Source: Aeromicrobium sp. A1-2 | GTDB lineage: Bacteria; Actinomycetota; Actinomycetes; Propionibacteriales; Nocardioidaceae | Assembly: GCF_003443875.1 (NCBI RefSeq) | Contig: NZ_CP027482.1 | Span: forward strand, 1,116,001-1,180,000 | Direction: 5' to 3' | DNA: 64,000 nucleotides | Shown here: positions 23,096 through 30,299 of the stretch, piece by piece | Layout: every line of letters begins with the position of its first letter | Numbering within the stretch: position 1 is the first letter of the stretch | Made by a program: the position numbers and the translations under genes | The notes under the pieces: generated by a model | The model's database searches: none | Seen by the model: only the letters and a program-made list of their open reading frames with translations | What the model was told of the DNA's origin: nothing

Positions 23096-23508
23096 CCGCA
23101 ACGTACGACTCCCTCCTGACCGGCGAGACGGCACCGGGCCTGTTCAGCTGGCGCGGACGAACCGACCGCGACCTCGGCGGCGCTGCCGCGGAGGCCGGCT
23201 GGCTGGCGCTGCCGCTCGACACTCGACACGTGATGTCGGTGGATGCATTCTGGGACGAGGTCGTGACCTCGTGGAGTCTGCCGGAGTGGTTCGGTCGCAA
23301 TCTGGACGCGCTTTTCGACACCCTCGCAGAGCTGGCTTCCCGGCCGACCGTGGTCCTCTGGGAGGGCCTGGTCCAGTTGGCTGACGTCGACCCCATCCAC
23401 ACGAGCGCGGTCGTTGACGTGTTCCGTGATGCCGTCGGTCAAGCGCCTGCACTGGCCGTGATCGTGCGGGACGACCTCGGGGTCAGCGGTTTCGACGGGT
23501 TGTTGTAA
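23092..23508 (+). CDS. Barstar-family ribonuclease inhibitor
   Basis: A 138-residue cytoplasmic barstar-like protein. The core DTRHVMSVDAFWDEVVTSWSLPEWFGRNLDALFDTL matches the barstar helix that plugs the RNase active site, with the characteristic PxWFGRNLDAL turn. It starts at a GTG overlapping the RNase stop, so inhibitor supply is coupled to RNase synthesis, as expected for protection of the producing cell. The last 26 bp overlap the end of the polyprenyl synthase gene on the other strand. Confidence 0.93.
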   Translation: MTATYDSLLTGETAPGLFSWRGRTDRDLGGAAAEAGWLALPLDTRHVMSVDAFWDEVVTSWSLPEWFGRNLDALFDTLAELASRPTVVLWEGLVQLADVDPIHTSAVVDVFRDAVGQAPALAVIVRDDLGVSGFDGLL

Positions 23509-24544
23509 GCGCGAGAGGTCCCAGCACGACTCGGGCCTGCGGGCCGAGACGGTCGATCGCGGAGTCGGCCTGGTCCTCGAGGCGGGCGATGTCGTCCTCG
23601 ACCGCCGCGAGCGCGCCCGAGTCGACGATCAGCTCACGCACCGCCATGACCCCGTCGGAGGTCCCGAGAGACGTGCCGAGCAGTGCCCTGCCGGCGTCGT
23701 CAGTGAGCTCGGCCGCGCGGGCCACCAGAACGGTGCGCTTGCCCTCACGGAGGTCATCGCCGGCCGGCTTCCCGGTGAGCGCGGGATCGCCGAACACGCC
23801 GAGCACGTCGTCGCGCAGCTGGAAGGCCTCACCCAGTGGCAGGGCTACCTGCGACAGTGCGGCGATCAGGTCGGCATCTGCGCCAGCAAGCGACGCGCCG
23901 ATGTGGAGCGGGCGCTCGACGGTGTACTTGGCCGACTTGTAGCGCACGACGGTCATGGCCTGGTCGACCGAGAGGGACGCGCGGGTCTGTCCCGTGACGT
24001 CGAGGAACTGTCCGGCGACGACCTCGGTCTTGCACCGATCAAGGAAGTGCCGAGCGGCCATGACGTGGGGGCGCATGGATTCGGATCCGAGGACCGCGGC
24101 GGTGAACATCTCGTCGCACCACGACAACAGCAGGTCGCCCAGCAGGACGGCCGTGGAGGCGCCGAAGCCGACGGCGTCGCCGTGCCGCGACTCGCGCCGG
24201 TGCCGGGACTCGAAGTCGCGATGCACGCTGGGCCGCCCACGCCGGGTGTCCGAGCCATCCATCAGGTCGTCGTGCACGAGGGCGCTGGCCTGCAGCCACT
24301 CCAGGGCGGCCGCGGCCGTCACGATGCCACGGTCCTGCGGGTCACCTCCCGCGATGAGCCACCCGGCGTAGCAGAACTGCGGGCGGAGTCGTTTGCCCCC
24401 GCCGACGAACGCCACCGAGACGTCGGCGAGATCCTCCACCTCGGGCCCCAGCTCGGCGAGAACTGGACGTTGGTCGTCGACGAAGGCGACCAGACTGTGA
24501 TCAACACGTGTCCGGAAGTCTGGATCATCGGCACGTGAGGTCAC
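23483..24544 (-). CDS. Polyprenyl (geranylgeranyl-type) diphosphate synthase
   Basis: A 353-residue trans-prenyltransferase elongating allylic diphosphates with isopentenyl diphosphate. The first aspartate-rich motif is D92-D-L-M-D96 (VHDDLMDGSDTRRG) and the second is RDDVLGVFGD (244-253), followed by KPAGDDLREGKRT. The order next to metF matches idsA2 (Rv2173). Product length cannot be settled from sequence alone. GTG at 24544 has a TATCGT -10 element 7 bp upstream. Divergent from metF, convergent with the barstar gene. Confidence 0.93.
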   Translation of the reverse strand: MTSRADDPDFRTRVDHSLVAFVDDQRPVLAELGPEVEDLADVSVAFVGGGKRLRPQFCYAGWLIAGGDPQDRGIVTAAAALEWLQASALVHDDLMDGSDTRRGRPSVHRDFESRHRRESRHGDAVGFGASTAVLLGDLLLSWCDEMFTAAVLGSESMRPHVMAARHFLDRCKTEVVAGQFLDVTGQTRASLSVDQAMTVVRYKSAKYTVERPLHIGASLAGADADLIAALSQVALPLGEAFQLRDDVLGVFGDPALTGKPAGDDLREGKRTVLVARAAELTDDAGRALLGTSLGTSDGVMAVRELIVDSGALAAVEDDIARLEDQADSAIDRLGPQARVVLGPLALTTTRRNR

Positions 24545-24551
24545 GATCTGG

Positions 24552-24557
24552 ACGATA
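24552..24557 (-). promoter_or_regulatory. -10 element of the polyprenyl synthase gene (leaderless)
   Basis: TATCGT on the minus strand, 7 bp before GTG 24544. It shares its TA pair at 24556-24557 with the metF -10. Confidence 0.55.
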
Positions 24558-24561
24558 CCGT
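24556..24561 (+). promoter_or_regulatory. -10 element of metF (leaderless)
   Basis: TACCGT, 6 bp before the ATG at 24568, overlapping the opposite -10 by two bases. Confidence 0.55.
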
Positions 24562-24567
24562 TGACCC

Positions 24568-25461
24568 ATGCCTCCCGATCACCAGTCCCTCGTCGACGCC
24601 CTTCGCGGGTCGGTGCCGAGCTACTCGTTCGAGTTCTTCCCGCCCAAGGACGACGCGGGAGAGGCCGTCCTGTGGCAGACGATCGCGGATCTCGAGCCGC
24701 TGGAACCGACCTTCGTCTCGGTGACCTACGGCGCGGGCGGCACGAGCCAGGAACGCACGGTCCGCATCACGGCTCGGATTGCCGAGCAGACCAGGATGCG
24801 GCCGGTCGGCCACCTGACGCTCGTCGCGCAGACCCGGGGCGAGATCGAGTCGGTGCTCAAGCAGTACGCCGCCTCAGGGGTCGACAACGTCCTGGCGCTC
24901 CGCGGCGATCCCAAGGGCGGCCCGCGCGCGCCGTGGGAGTCACATCCTGACGGGATGGACCACGCGCTAGATCTGGTCGAGCTCGCGAGCGGCCTGGGCG
25001 GATTCCGGATCGGTGTCGCCGCGTTCCCAGAGGGGCACCCTGACGCCAAAAGCCTCCAGCACGACGCCGAGGTGCTGGTCGCCAAGGCCGAGGCGGGTGC
25101 CGAGTACGCCATCACACAGCTGTTCTTCCGCGCGACGGACTACTTCTCGTTGGTCGAGCGTGTCCGAGCGATGGGCTGCGACATGCCGATCGTTCCGGGA
25201 ATCATGCCGATCCTGAACTTCGCCCAGGTCGCCCGGATGGCTGAGCTGTCCGGCGCCGAGTTGCCACGCGAGGTGCTCGACGAGGTTGAGCCCATCCAGG
25301 ACGACCAAGCCGCGGTGCGCTCGAAGGGCATCGAGCTGGCCACCACCTTGTGCCGGGACCTGCTTGCCGGTGGCGCGCCAGGCCTGCACTTCATCACCTT
25401 GAACCGCTCGAAGGCGACTCGGGAGATCTTCGACTCGCTCCGTTCGGACGGCTTGGTCTAG
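24568..25461 (+). CDS. metF: 5,10-methylenetetrahydrofolate reductase
   Basis: FAD enzyme of 297 residues reducing methylene-THF to methyl-THF for methionine synthesis. Signatures: YSFEFFPPKDD (19-29) with the catalytic glutamate, SVTYGAGGTSQERT, VGHLTLVAQT, VLALRGDPKGG (the folate/FAD loop), EYAITQLFFRA and PGIMPI. Length fits bacterial MetF. The start lies 6 bp after a TACCGT -10 element. The stop shares CTAG with the convergent oxidoreductase gene. A metF-type gene occupies the same site in mycobacteria. Confidence 0.96.
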   Translation: MPPDHQSLVDALRGSVPSYSFEFFPPKDDAGEAVLWQTIADLEPLEPTFVSVTYGAGGTSQERTVRITARIAEQTRMRPVGHLTLVAQTRGEIESVLKQYAASGVDNVLALRGDPKGGPRAPWESHPDGMDHALDLVELASGLGGFRIGVAAFPEGHPDAKSLQHDAEVLVAKAEAGAEYAITQLFFRATDYFSLVERVRAMGCDMPIVPGIMPILNFAQVARMAELSGAELPREVLDEVEPIQDDQAAVRSKGIELATTLCRDLLAGGAPGLHFITLNRSKATREIFDSLRSDGLV

Positions 25462-26717
25462 CGAGGCGCCGGCCCGATCGCCTCGGCGATCGCGGCAGTG
25501 GCCATGCCGATGGCCTCGAGTGACGCGCCGGAATGCGCGTGCGCCCCGGCGAAGTGGACCCCGCCACGTGGTGCGACACCGGGCAGCTCGAACGCGCTGG
25601 TCCAGCCGCGCCAGGCCCAGCCCCAATGGCCCAGACCGACGAGATCGCTCGGGCTCAGGTCAGTCCGATCCACGACGTAGGGCCGTAGGTCGATCCCGAA
25701 CCTCACCAGCGCCCGGAGTGGATCCTCGCCGCTGCGGTGCTCGATCGTCCAGACACCGCCGCCCCCACTCCACAAGCGGATCGGGGGGTTGGCGTGGACC
25801 AGGATCTCATCAGGCATCGTAGGAGTGTCCGCCGAAAGTGCGACCAGGGTCCGCGACGCCGGAATGACCGGCATGAGCCGGACCGGCGGCAGGGGAGCGG
25901 GCCAAGTGGGTGCGCACCACACCACGAAGTCGGCAGGGAGCGTGCGTCGTGCCGTCACGACACCCCGGAGCTCGCCGTGCTCCAGCACGAGCTCGTGGGC
26001 GGACTCGGCCAGCTCGATCGTGACGCCACGCTCGTCGAGGCGAGACTCCAGGGCTGACGCGAGCGCGGGGAGGCCGCCGGCGAATCGCCAACGACCGAAG
26101 GAGCGTTCGACGTAGTGCGAGACCGCGACGAACCCCGGCGTGGCCTGCCGGTCCTGCCCGGCGAGCCGCGGTGGGTCGAGCACGAGCTTGCGCAGCCGGT
26201 CGTCGTCGAGATCCTTCTCGGCGAGTCGGGCAAGGGTGCGGCGTGGCTGCAACGATGCACGCACAGCACGGTCGACGGCCGGACGACCGGCGAACACCTG
26301 GTCGAGCGCGAGGCGGCGGACGAGGTCCCAGGTGTCGGCGAAGGTGTCCACCCACGGCGACCACTCGTCCGCTCCGAATGCGTCCAGCACCGCTGTGTGC
26401 TGGTCGCCCCGATTGCCCAGCGGCAGGTCGAGAACCGACTTGTCCTTGTACACGTGTCGTCGACCCTCGGTCATCGTGAGGTCGAGGACACGGTCGAGTG
26501 GTCGACCGGTCTTGTGGAACAAATCGCGAAACACTCCTGGAAGTGTCACGCTGTCCAGCTCGGTCGACCAGGTGCGACCACCGGAGGTCACGCCGTTGAG
26601 ACGGCCACCGACCCGGTCGGAGGCCTCGAGGATCGTGACGTCGTGCCGGAGCTTCGCAAGCCGCGCCGCGACCGACATCCCGGCAAAGCCGCCACCCACG
26701 ACCACGACCTTCGCCAT
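25458..26717 (-). CDS. FAD-dependent oxidoreductase (phytoene desaturase/amine oxidase-like)
   Basis: A 419-residue flavoprotein with the N-terminal dinucleotide fold VVVGGGFAGMSVAARL (4-19), the ILEASDRVGGRL second motif (about 30-41) and the C-terminal FAD motif GVHFAGAHAHSGASLEAIGMATAAIAEAI. The middle is typical of CrtI/amine-oxidase-like NAD(P)-independent proteins. Being next to a polyprenyl synthase, a polyprenoid substrate is conceivable, but this is inference only. The ATG has a TAGTCT -10 element 6 bp upstream. Confidence 0.88.
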   Translation of the reverse strand: MAKVVVVGGGFAGMSVAARLAKLRHDVTILEASDRVGGRLNGVTSGGRTWSTELDSVTLPGVFRDLFHKTGRPLDRVLDLTMTEGRRHVYKDKSVLDLPLGNRGDQHTAVLDAFGADEWSPWVDTFADTWDLVRRLALDQVFAGRPAVDRAVRASLQPRRTLARLAEKDLDDDRLRKLVLDPPRLAGQDRQATPGFVAVSHYVERSFGRWRFAGGLPALASALESRLDERGVTIELAESAHELVLEHGELRGVVTARRTLPADFVVWCAPTWPAPLPPVRLMPVIPASRTLVALSADTPTMPDEILVHANPPIRLWSGGGGVWTIEHRSGEDPLRALVRFGIDLRPYVVDRTDLSPSDLVGLGHWGWAWRGWTSAFELPGVAPRGGVHFAGAHAHSGASLEAIGMATAAIAEAIGPAPR

Positions 26718-26723
26718 GCGCGC

Positions 26724-26729
26724 AGACTA
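26724..26729 (-). promoter_or_regulatory. -10 element of the FAD oxidoreductase gene (leaderless)
   Basis: TAGTCT on the minus strand, 6 bp before the ATG at 26717. Confidence 0.5.
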
Positions 26730-26826
26730 CGGGGTGCCCGACTCGACCCGGTCCCGCGCCCCACGGGTCGGCAGGGCGAGGGTGCGGTCGAGGAGAGGCG
26801 ACCCGCGCTGTGGCACAGTGTCCGTC

Positions 26827-27597
26827 ATGGGTCCGGTCCGCACCGAGTTGATGTGGCAGTCCGTCGTCGATGCCGTGGATCTGACCGGTTCAGGCGATCG
26901 ACTCGACGTGCTGGACCTCGGCGGTGGCACGGGAGGTGACGCCGTACGCCTTGCGGCACTCGGTCACCGGGTCACGGTCGTCGACCCCAGCCCCGACGCG
27001 CTTGCGTCCCTGCATCGACGTGGAGTCGACGCCGGGCTCGCCGAGGGCGTCACTGGCGTGCTGGGCGACGCGGACGACCTGCTTGATCACCTCTCACCGG
27101 CCTCGTTCGATCTGGTCGTGTGCCACGGCGTCATTGAGTACGTCGACGACCCCGGCCAGGCCTTGTCGATGATCGCCACGGTGCTCCGGCCAGGAGGCCA
27201 CGTCAGCGTCGTGGCAGCCGGCCGCAATGCGGCTGTCGCGGCCCGCGCACTGGCTGGTGACTTCGTGACAGCGCAGGCGCTTCTGGGTCGCACGTCCGAC
27301 ACGTGGGACGTGCGTACGATGGGCCCGCGCCGCTTCGTCGTGGCCGAGCTGGCCGACCTCCTGACCGCTCACGGATTCGCGCCGGTGTCGACGACGGGCC
27401 TGCGGATCTTTGCCGATCTTGTGCCCAGTGCGCTGGTCGACACCGAGCCCGGCGCGAGGGATGCGCTGTACGCCCTCGAGCGCCTCCTGAGCACCTCAGC
27501 GGACTTCACAGCACTTTCGGCTGGTCTGCACACGATCGCGCGCCTAGACTTGTCATCAGCAACATCCGATCCAGGAGGCAAACGTGCCGCTATCTGA
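26827..27597 (+). CDS. Class I SAM-dependent methyltransferase
   Basis: A 256-residue methyltransferase with motif I VLDLGGGTGGDAVRLA (28-43), the acidic ribose-binding VVDPSPDAL, motif IV VVCHGVIEYVDDP and the post-motif LRPGGHVSVV. The target is unknown. ATG 26827 follows the weak site GTGTCCGTC and is chosen because motif I then lies at the normal distance; the longer open frame is antisense to the oxidoreductase. The last codons overlap the next gene by 14 bp and contain its probable -10 (TAGACT at 27545-27550). Confidence 0.88.
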   Translation: MGPVRTELMWQSVVDAVDLTGSGDRLDVLDLGGGTGGDAVRLAALGHRVTVVDPSPDALASLHRRGVDAGLAEGVTGVLGDADDLLDHLSPASFDLVVCHGVIEYVDDPGQALSMIATVLRPGGHVSVVAAGRNAAVAARALAGDFVTAQALLGRTSDTWDVRTMGPRRFVVAELADLLTAHGFAPVSTTGLRIFADLVPSALVDTEPGARDALYALERLLSTSADFTALSAGLHTIARLDLSSATSDPGGKRAAI

Positions 27598-27979
27598 CGA
27601 AGAGGCCAGGCTGCTGCACCAGCTCGAGCAGTCGTTGGCAGCCGAAGACCCCGACTTTGCGTCGACCCTTCGCGGGTCCAAGTTCATGGCACGCAACCGG
27701 CGCGTCGCAGTGCTGGCCATCCTCGGCTTCCTCGGCGGGATCGTTCTGCTGTTTGCCGGCGCGGTGTCGGCGATGACCTGGCTCGGTGTCGTGGGATTTG
27801 TCGCGATGCTCGGCGCGGCCTACTTGTTCATGAATGCCTGGAAGCGCGGCATCGGCGGGCGCGACGAAGAACCAGCCGCTAGCTCACCGAGCAAGCCCGG
27901 CAGCAGCAAGCAGGCCGGGACGTTCGTCGATCGCATGGAAGAGCGCTGGCAGCGTCGCCAGGACGGCGACGACCGCTAG
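27584..27979 (+). CDS. DUF3040 membrane protein
   Basis: A 131-residue protein of the actinobacterial DUF3040 family: the start PLSDEEARLLHQLEQSLAAEDP is diagnostic, followed by two membrane helices (about 40-61 and 64-85) and a charged C terminus. The GTG at 27584 has a strong AGGAGG ribosome site (CCAGGAGGCAAAC). The family is found upstream of the dcw cluster in many actinobacteria, as here; its role is not established. A Rho-independent terminator follows. Confidence 0.92.
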   Translation: MPLSDEEARLLHQLEQSLAAEDPDFASTLRGSKFMARNRRVAVLAILGFLGGIVLLFAGAVSAMTWLGVVGFVAMLGAAYLFMNAWKRGIGGRDEEPAASSPSKPGSSKQAGTFVDRMEERWQRRQDGDDR

Positions 27980-28010
27980 ATCTGCCCCACTTCCCTCCAC
28001 TTCCACCTGA

Positions 28011-28036
28011 ACCGCCCCCTCGGGGGCGGTTTTTCT
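28011..28036 (+). terminator. Rho-independent terminator after DUF3040
   Basis: Inverted repeat ACCGCCCC/GGGGCGGT at 28011-28030 followed by TTTTTCTTT. It separates the DUF3040 transcript from the mraZ promoter. Confidence 0.9.
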
Positions 28037-28122
28037 TTGCCCTGACGGGGATTCCTCGCTCCTCCATGTCGTGGGGCGCCGGCATCATATTCGGCCGAAT
28101 CGTGCTCATTTGGCGTGCCAAG

Positions 28123-28157
28123 TGGGGGATCGTGGGGTATGGTGGGGCGAAATGGAG
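28123..28157 (+). promoter_or_regulatory. MraZ operator and mraZ promoter
   Basis: Four direct repeats at exact 10-bp steps: TGGGG at 28123, 28133 and 28143, and TGGAG at 28153. MraZ is known to bind TGGGN repeats separated by 5 bp in its own promoter. A TATGGT -10 element (28138-28143) lies between boxes two and three, so bound MraZ would block RNA polymerase. Transcription would start near 28150. Confidence 0.88.
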
Positions 28158-28185
28158 GACCTGACCGGCGGTGAGGAGAAGCGAG

Positions 28186-28635
28186 GTGAACCCGGATGTC
28201 TCAAATTTCTTCGGCACCTACACCCCGCGCCTGGACGACAAGAGTCGGTTGTTCCTCCCGGCCAAGTTCAGGCCGCGCCTCGAGAACGGCATCGTGCTCA
28301 CCCGTGGGCAGGAGAACTGCATCTACGGCTGGACGACCGAGAGCTTCAACGCCTTCACCGACCGGGTGCGCGACACGCCGTTCACCAACCAGGCGGCTCG
28401 CAACTTCACTCGCATGTTCTTCTCCGGCGCCTCGTCGGAGGTGCCGGACAAGCAGGGCCGAATCTCGATCCCGCCGGTTCTGCGGGACTGGGCCCAGCTC
28501 GACCGCGACTGCACGGTCGTCGGGGCGATGGACCGCATCGAGATTTGGGACTCGGGCCGATGGACCGAGTTCTCGAATGCACAAGAGGGTCCGTTCGCGG
28601 ACATGTCAGAGGAAGTGATGCCCGGCATCTTCTGA
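28186..28635 (+). CDS. mraZ: Transcriptional regulator MraZ
   Basis: DNA-binding regulator at the head of the division and cell-wall cluster. The 149 residues contain two AbrB-like MraZ half-domains with the DxxxR motifs DDKSR and DKQGR, and the start FFGTYTPRLDD. GTG at 28186 follows GAGGAG at a good distance; the short NPDVSN extension before FFGTY is unusual, since most MraZ proteins begin at MFFG. It is expected to repress its own operon through the TGGGG repeats upstream. Confidence 0.96.
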   Translation: MNPDVSNFFGTYTPRLDDKSRLFLPAKFRPRLENGIVLTRGQENCIYGWTTESFNAFTDRVRDTPFTNQAARNFTRMFFSGASSEVPDKQGRISIPPVLRDWAQLDRDCTVVGAMDRIEIWDSGRWTEFSNAQEGPFADMSEEVMPGIF

Positions 28636-28639
28636 CGTT

Positions 28640-28693
28640 CGTGCGGCGAGATCTGCGCCCGCACGGTTCTGACATCACTTCCCCGGTGTCAGA
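28640..28693 (+). other. Two consecutive stem-loops between mraZ and the next gene
   Basis: CGTGCGG/CCGCACG at 28640-28665 and TCTGACA/TGTCAGA at 28668-28693, both with perfect 7-bp stems and 12-bp loops, right after the mraZ stop. No T tract follows. They could act as an attenuator or mRNA-processing site between mraZ and rsmH. Confidence 0.5.
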
Positions 28694-28757
28694 CCCGGCG
28701 GTCGCGGATCTGGCCACACGACACCAGCCGGGCACCAACACGATGAGGACGAGGGAC

Positions 28758-28886
28758 ATGACGATCGACACGAGCCGCAGGCGCGTACGGCACGAGGTTG
28801 CCGACGGCATCGCGCTCATGGCGTTCTCACTCGGCACGTCGATCGCCCTGGCCGTCGTGACAGCGCTCGTCCTGGGCCTGCTGTGA
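28758..28886 (+). CDS. Small single-pass membrane protein between mraZ and rsmH
   Basis: A 42-residue protein: basic N terminus ([12 protein letters not shown]) and one hydrophobic helix (about 17-40). It starts at an ATG preceded by GAGGACGAGGG, and its stop overlaps the rsmH GTG (GTGA), which strongly suggests it is translated. An in-frame ATG at 28743 would add five residues. Short membrane proteins at this site occur in related actinobacteria; the function is unknown. Confidence 0.65.
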   Translation: MTIDTSRRRVRHEVADGIALMAFSLGTSIALAVVTALVLGLL

Positions 28887-29830
28887 ACGAGGCAAGTCAC
28901 GTCCCGGTGCTGCTGGATCGAGTCCTTGACGTCCTCGCGCCAGCCGTCACGGTCGAGCGGCCCGTCGTGGTCGACGCAACTCTTGGCCTGGGTGGGCACG
29001 CCGAGGCCATGCTGGAACGGTTTCCCGACCTGCACGTCATCGGCATCGATCGCGATCCGGAGGCGCTTGCCCGTGCCGCCGCGCGCCTGGCTCCCTACGG
29101 GGATCGGGTGACCTTCGCCCACGCCGTCTACGACGAGATCACCGAGGTCGTGGCCGATGCCGGCTTCCGGCGCGTCTCGGCAGTCCTGTTCGACCTCGGG
29201 GTCTCCTCGATGCAGCTCGACCTCGCCGATCGTGGCTTTGCCTACTCCCAGGACGCACCGCTGGACATGCGGATGAACCCGGAGGACGAGCTCACGGCCG
29301 CAGGCATTCTCAACACCTACACGTCACGGGAGATCTCGAAGGTCCTGCGGGAGTACGGCGAGGAGAAGTTCGCCAAGCGCATCGCCGATGCCGTGGTCGC
29401 CGAGCGTGCACGCGAGCCGTTCACCAACAGCGCCCGACTCGTGGACCTGATTCGTACGTCGATTCCGGCCGCTGCTCGTCGCACTGGCGGCAATCCTGCC
29501 AAGCGGACGTTCCAGGCGCTGCGCATCGAGGTCAATGACGAGCTTGGTGTCTACCGGCGTGCACTGCCTGCTGCCTTGGAGGTGCTGGCTCCCGGCGGAC
29601 GAGTCGTCGTGCTGGCCTACCACTCGCTCGAGGATCGGATCACCAAGCGTGCGCTCACCGAGATCACAACGACCGATGTGCCACGCGACCTGCCGTTCGT
29701 GCCCGAGGGGCACGAGGCCCGCTACCGGCTCGTGACCCGCGGGGCCGAGATGGCCACCGAGGCCGAGATCGAAGCCAACTCCCGCGCCCGGTCGGTCCGG
29801 CTGCGTGTCGCCGAACGGATCACGCTATGA
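28883..29830 (+). CDS. rsmH: 16S rRNA (cytosine(1402)-N(4))-methyltransferase
   Basis: RsmH (MraW), 315 residues, methylates N4 of C1402 in the ribosomal P site using SAM. Typical motifs: start [62 protein letters not shown] and the C-terminal [14 protein letters not shown]. The GTG overlaps the preceding stop. It is the standard second gene of dcw clusters. Confidence 0.97.
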   Translation: MNEASHVPVLLDRVLDVLAPAVTVERPVVVDATLGLGGHAEAMLERFPDLHVIGIDRDPEALARAAARLAPYGDRVTFAHAVYDEITEVVADAGFRRVSAVLFDLGVSSMQLDLADRGFAYSQDAPLDMRMNPEDELTAAGILNTYTSREISKVLREYGEEKFAKRIADAVVAERAREPFTNSARLVDLIRTSIPAAARRTGGNPAKRTFQALRIEVNDELGVYRRALPAALEVLAPGGRVVVLAYHSLEDRITKRALTEITTTDVPRDLPFVPEGHEARYRLVTRGAEMATEAEIEANSRARSVRLRVAERITL

Positions 29831-29861
29831 ACGTCCCTTCGAACAGTGAGAGGGACGGGGC

Positions 29862-30299
29862 ATGAGCCCACAGCTGGCCCGTACGGCCACCACCTCAGCA
29901 GCCCCGCGCTTCTCTCCCGAGAGCGCGAAGCAGGCCGGCCTCCGACTGGTGCGGCCGGTCCGCAGTCGGGCCCGCAAGGCCCCGTTCGTCGTCGTGGTCC
30001 TGGCGATCTTGTCGGCGGGGCTGGTCGGTCTCATCCTCATGAGCACGGTCCTGCAGGCACAGTCGTTCGAGGCCCAGAAGCTCAATCGCCAGGCCGCCGA
30101 GCTGGAGACCCAGCAGCAGGCCCTGTCTCGTGAGGTCGACAAGTTGCAGAGCCCGGCGAATGTCGCACGGCGCGCCATCCAGCAGGGGATGGTGCCCAAC
30201 ACCAACCCCGCATTCATCCGACTCTCTGACGGCAAGGTGCTCGGCAAGCCCGTGCCGGCCGCGGCAGGCAGCAGCAACATCAGGAGCGTGACGCCGTGA
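29862..30299 (+). CDS. ftsL: FtsL-like cell division protein
   Basis: A 145-residue bitopic membrane protein: cytoplasmic N terminus (1-40), one membrane helix (about 41-63) and an extracellular coiled coil (about 66-98, with QKLNRQAAELETQQQALSREV-type heptads). This plan and the place between rsmH and ftsI identify the divisome subunit FtsL, although sequence similarity in the family is low. The start codon is ATG 29862 and the stop overlaps the ftsI GTG. Confidence 0.85.
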   Translation: MSPQLARTATTSAAPRFSPESAKQAGLRLVRPVRSRARKAPFVVVVLAILSAGLVGLILMSTVLQAQSFEAQKLNRQAAELETQQQALSREVDKLQSPANVARRAIQQGMVPNTNPAFIRLSDGKVLGKPVPAAAGSSNIRSVTP

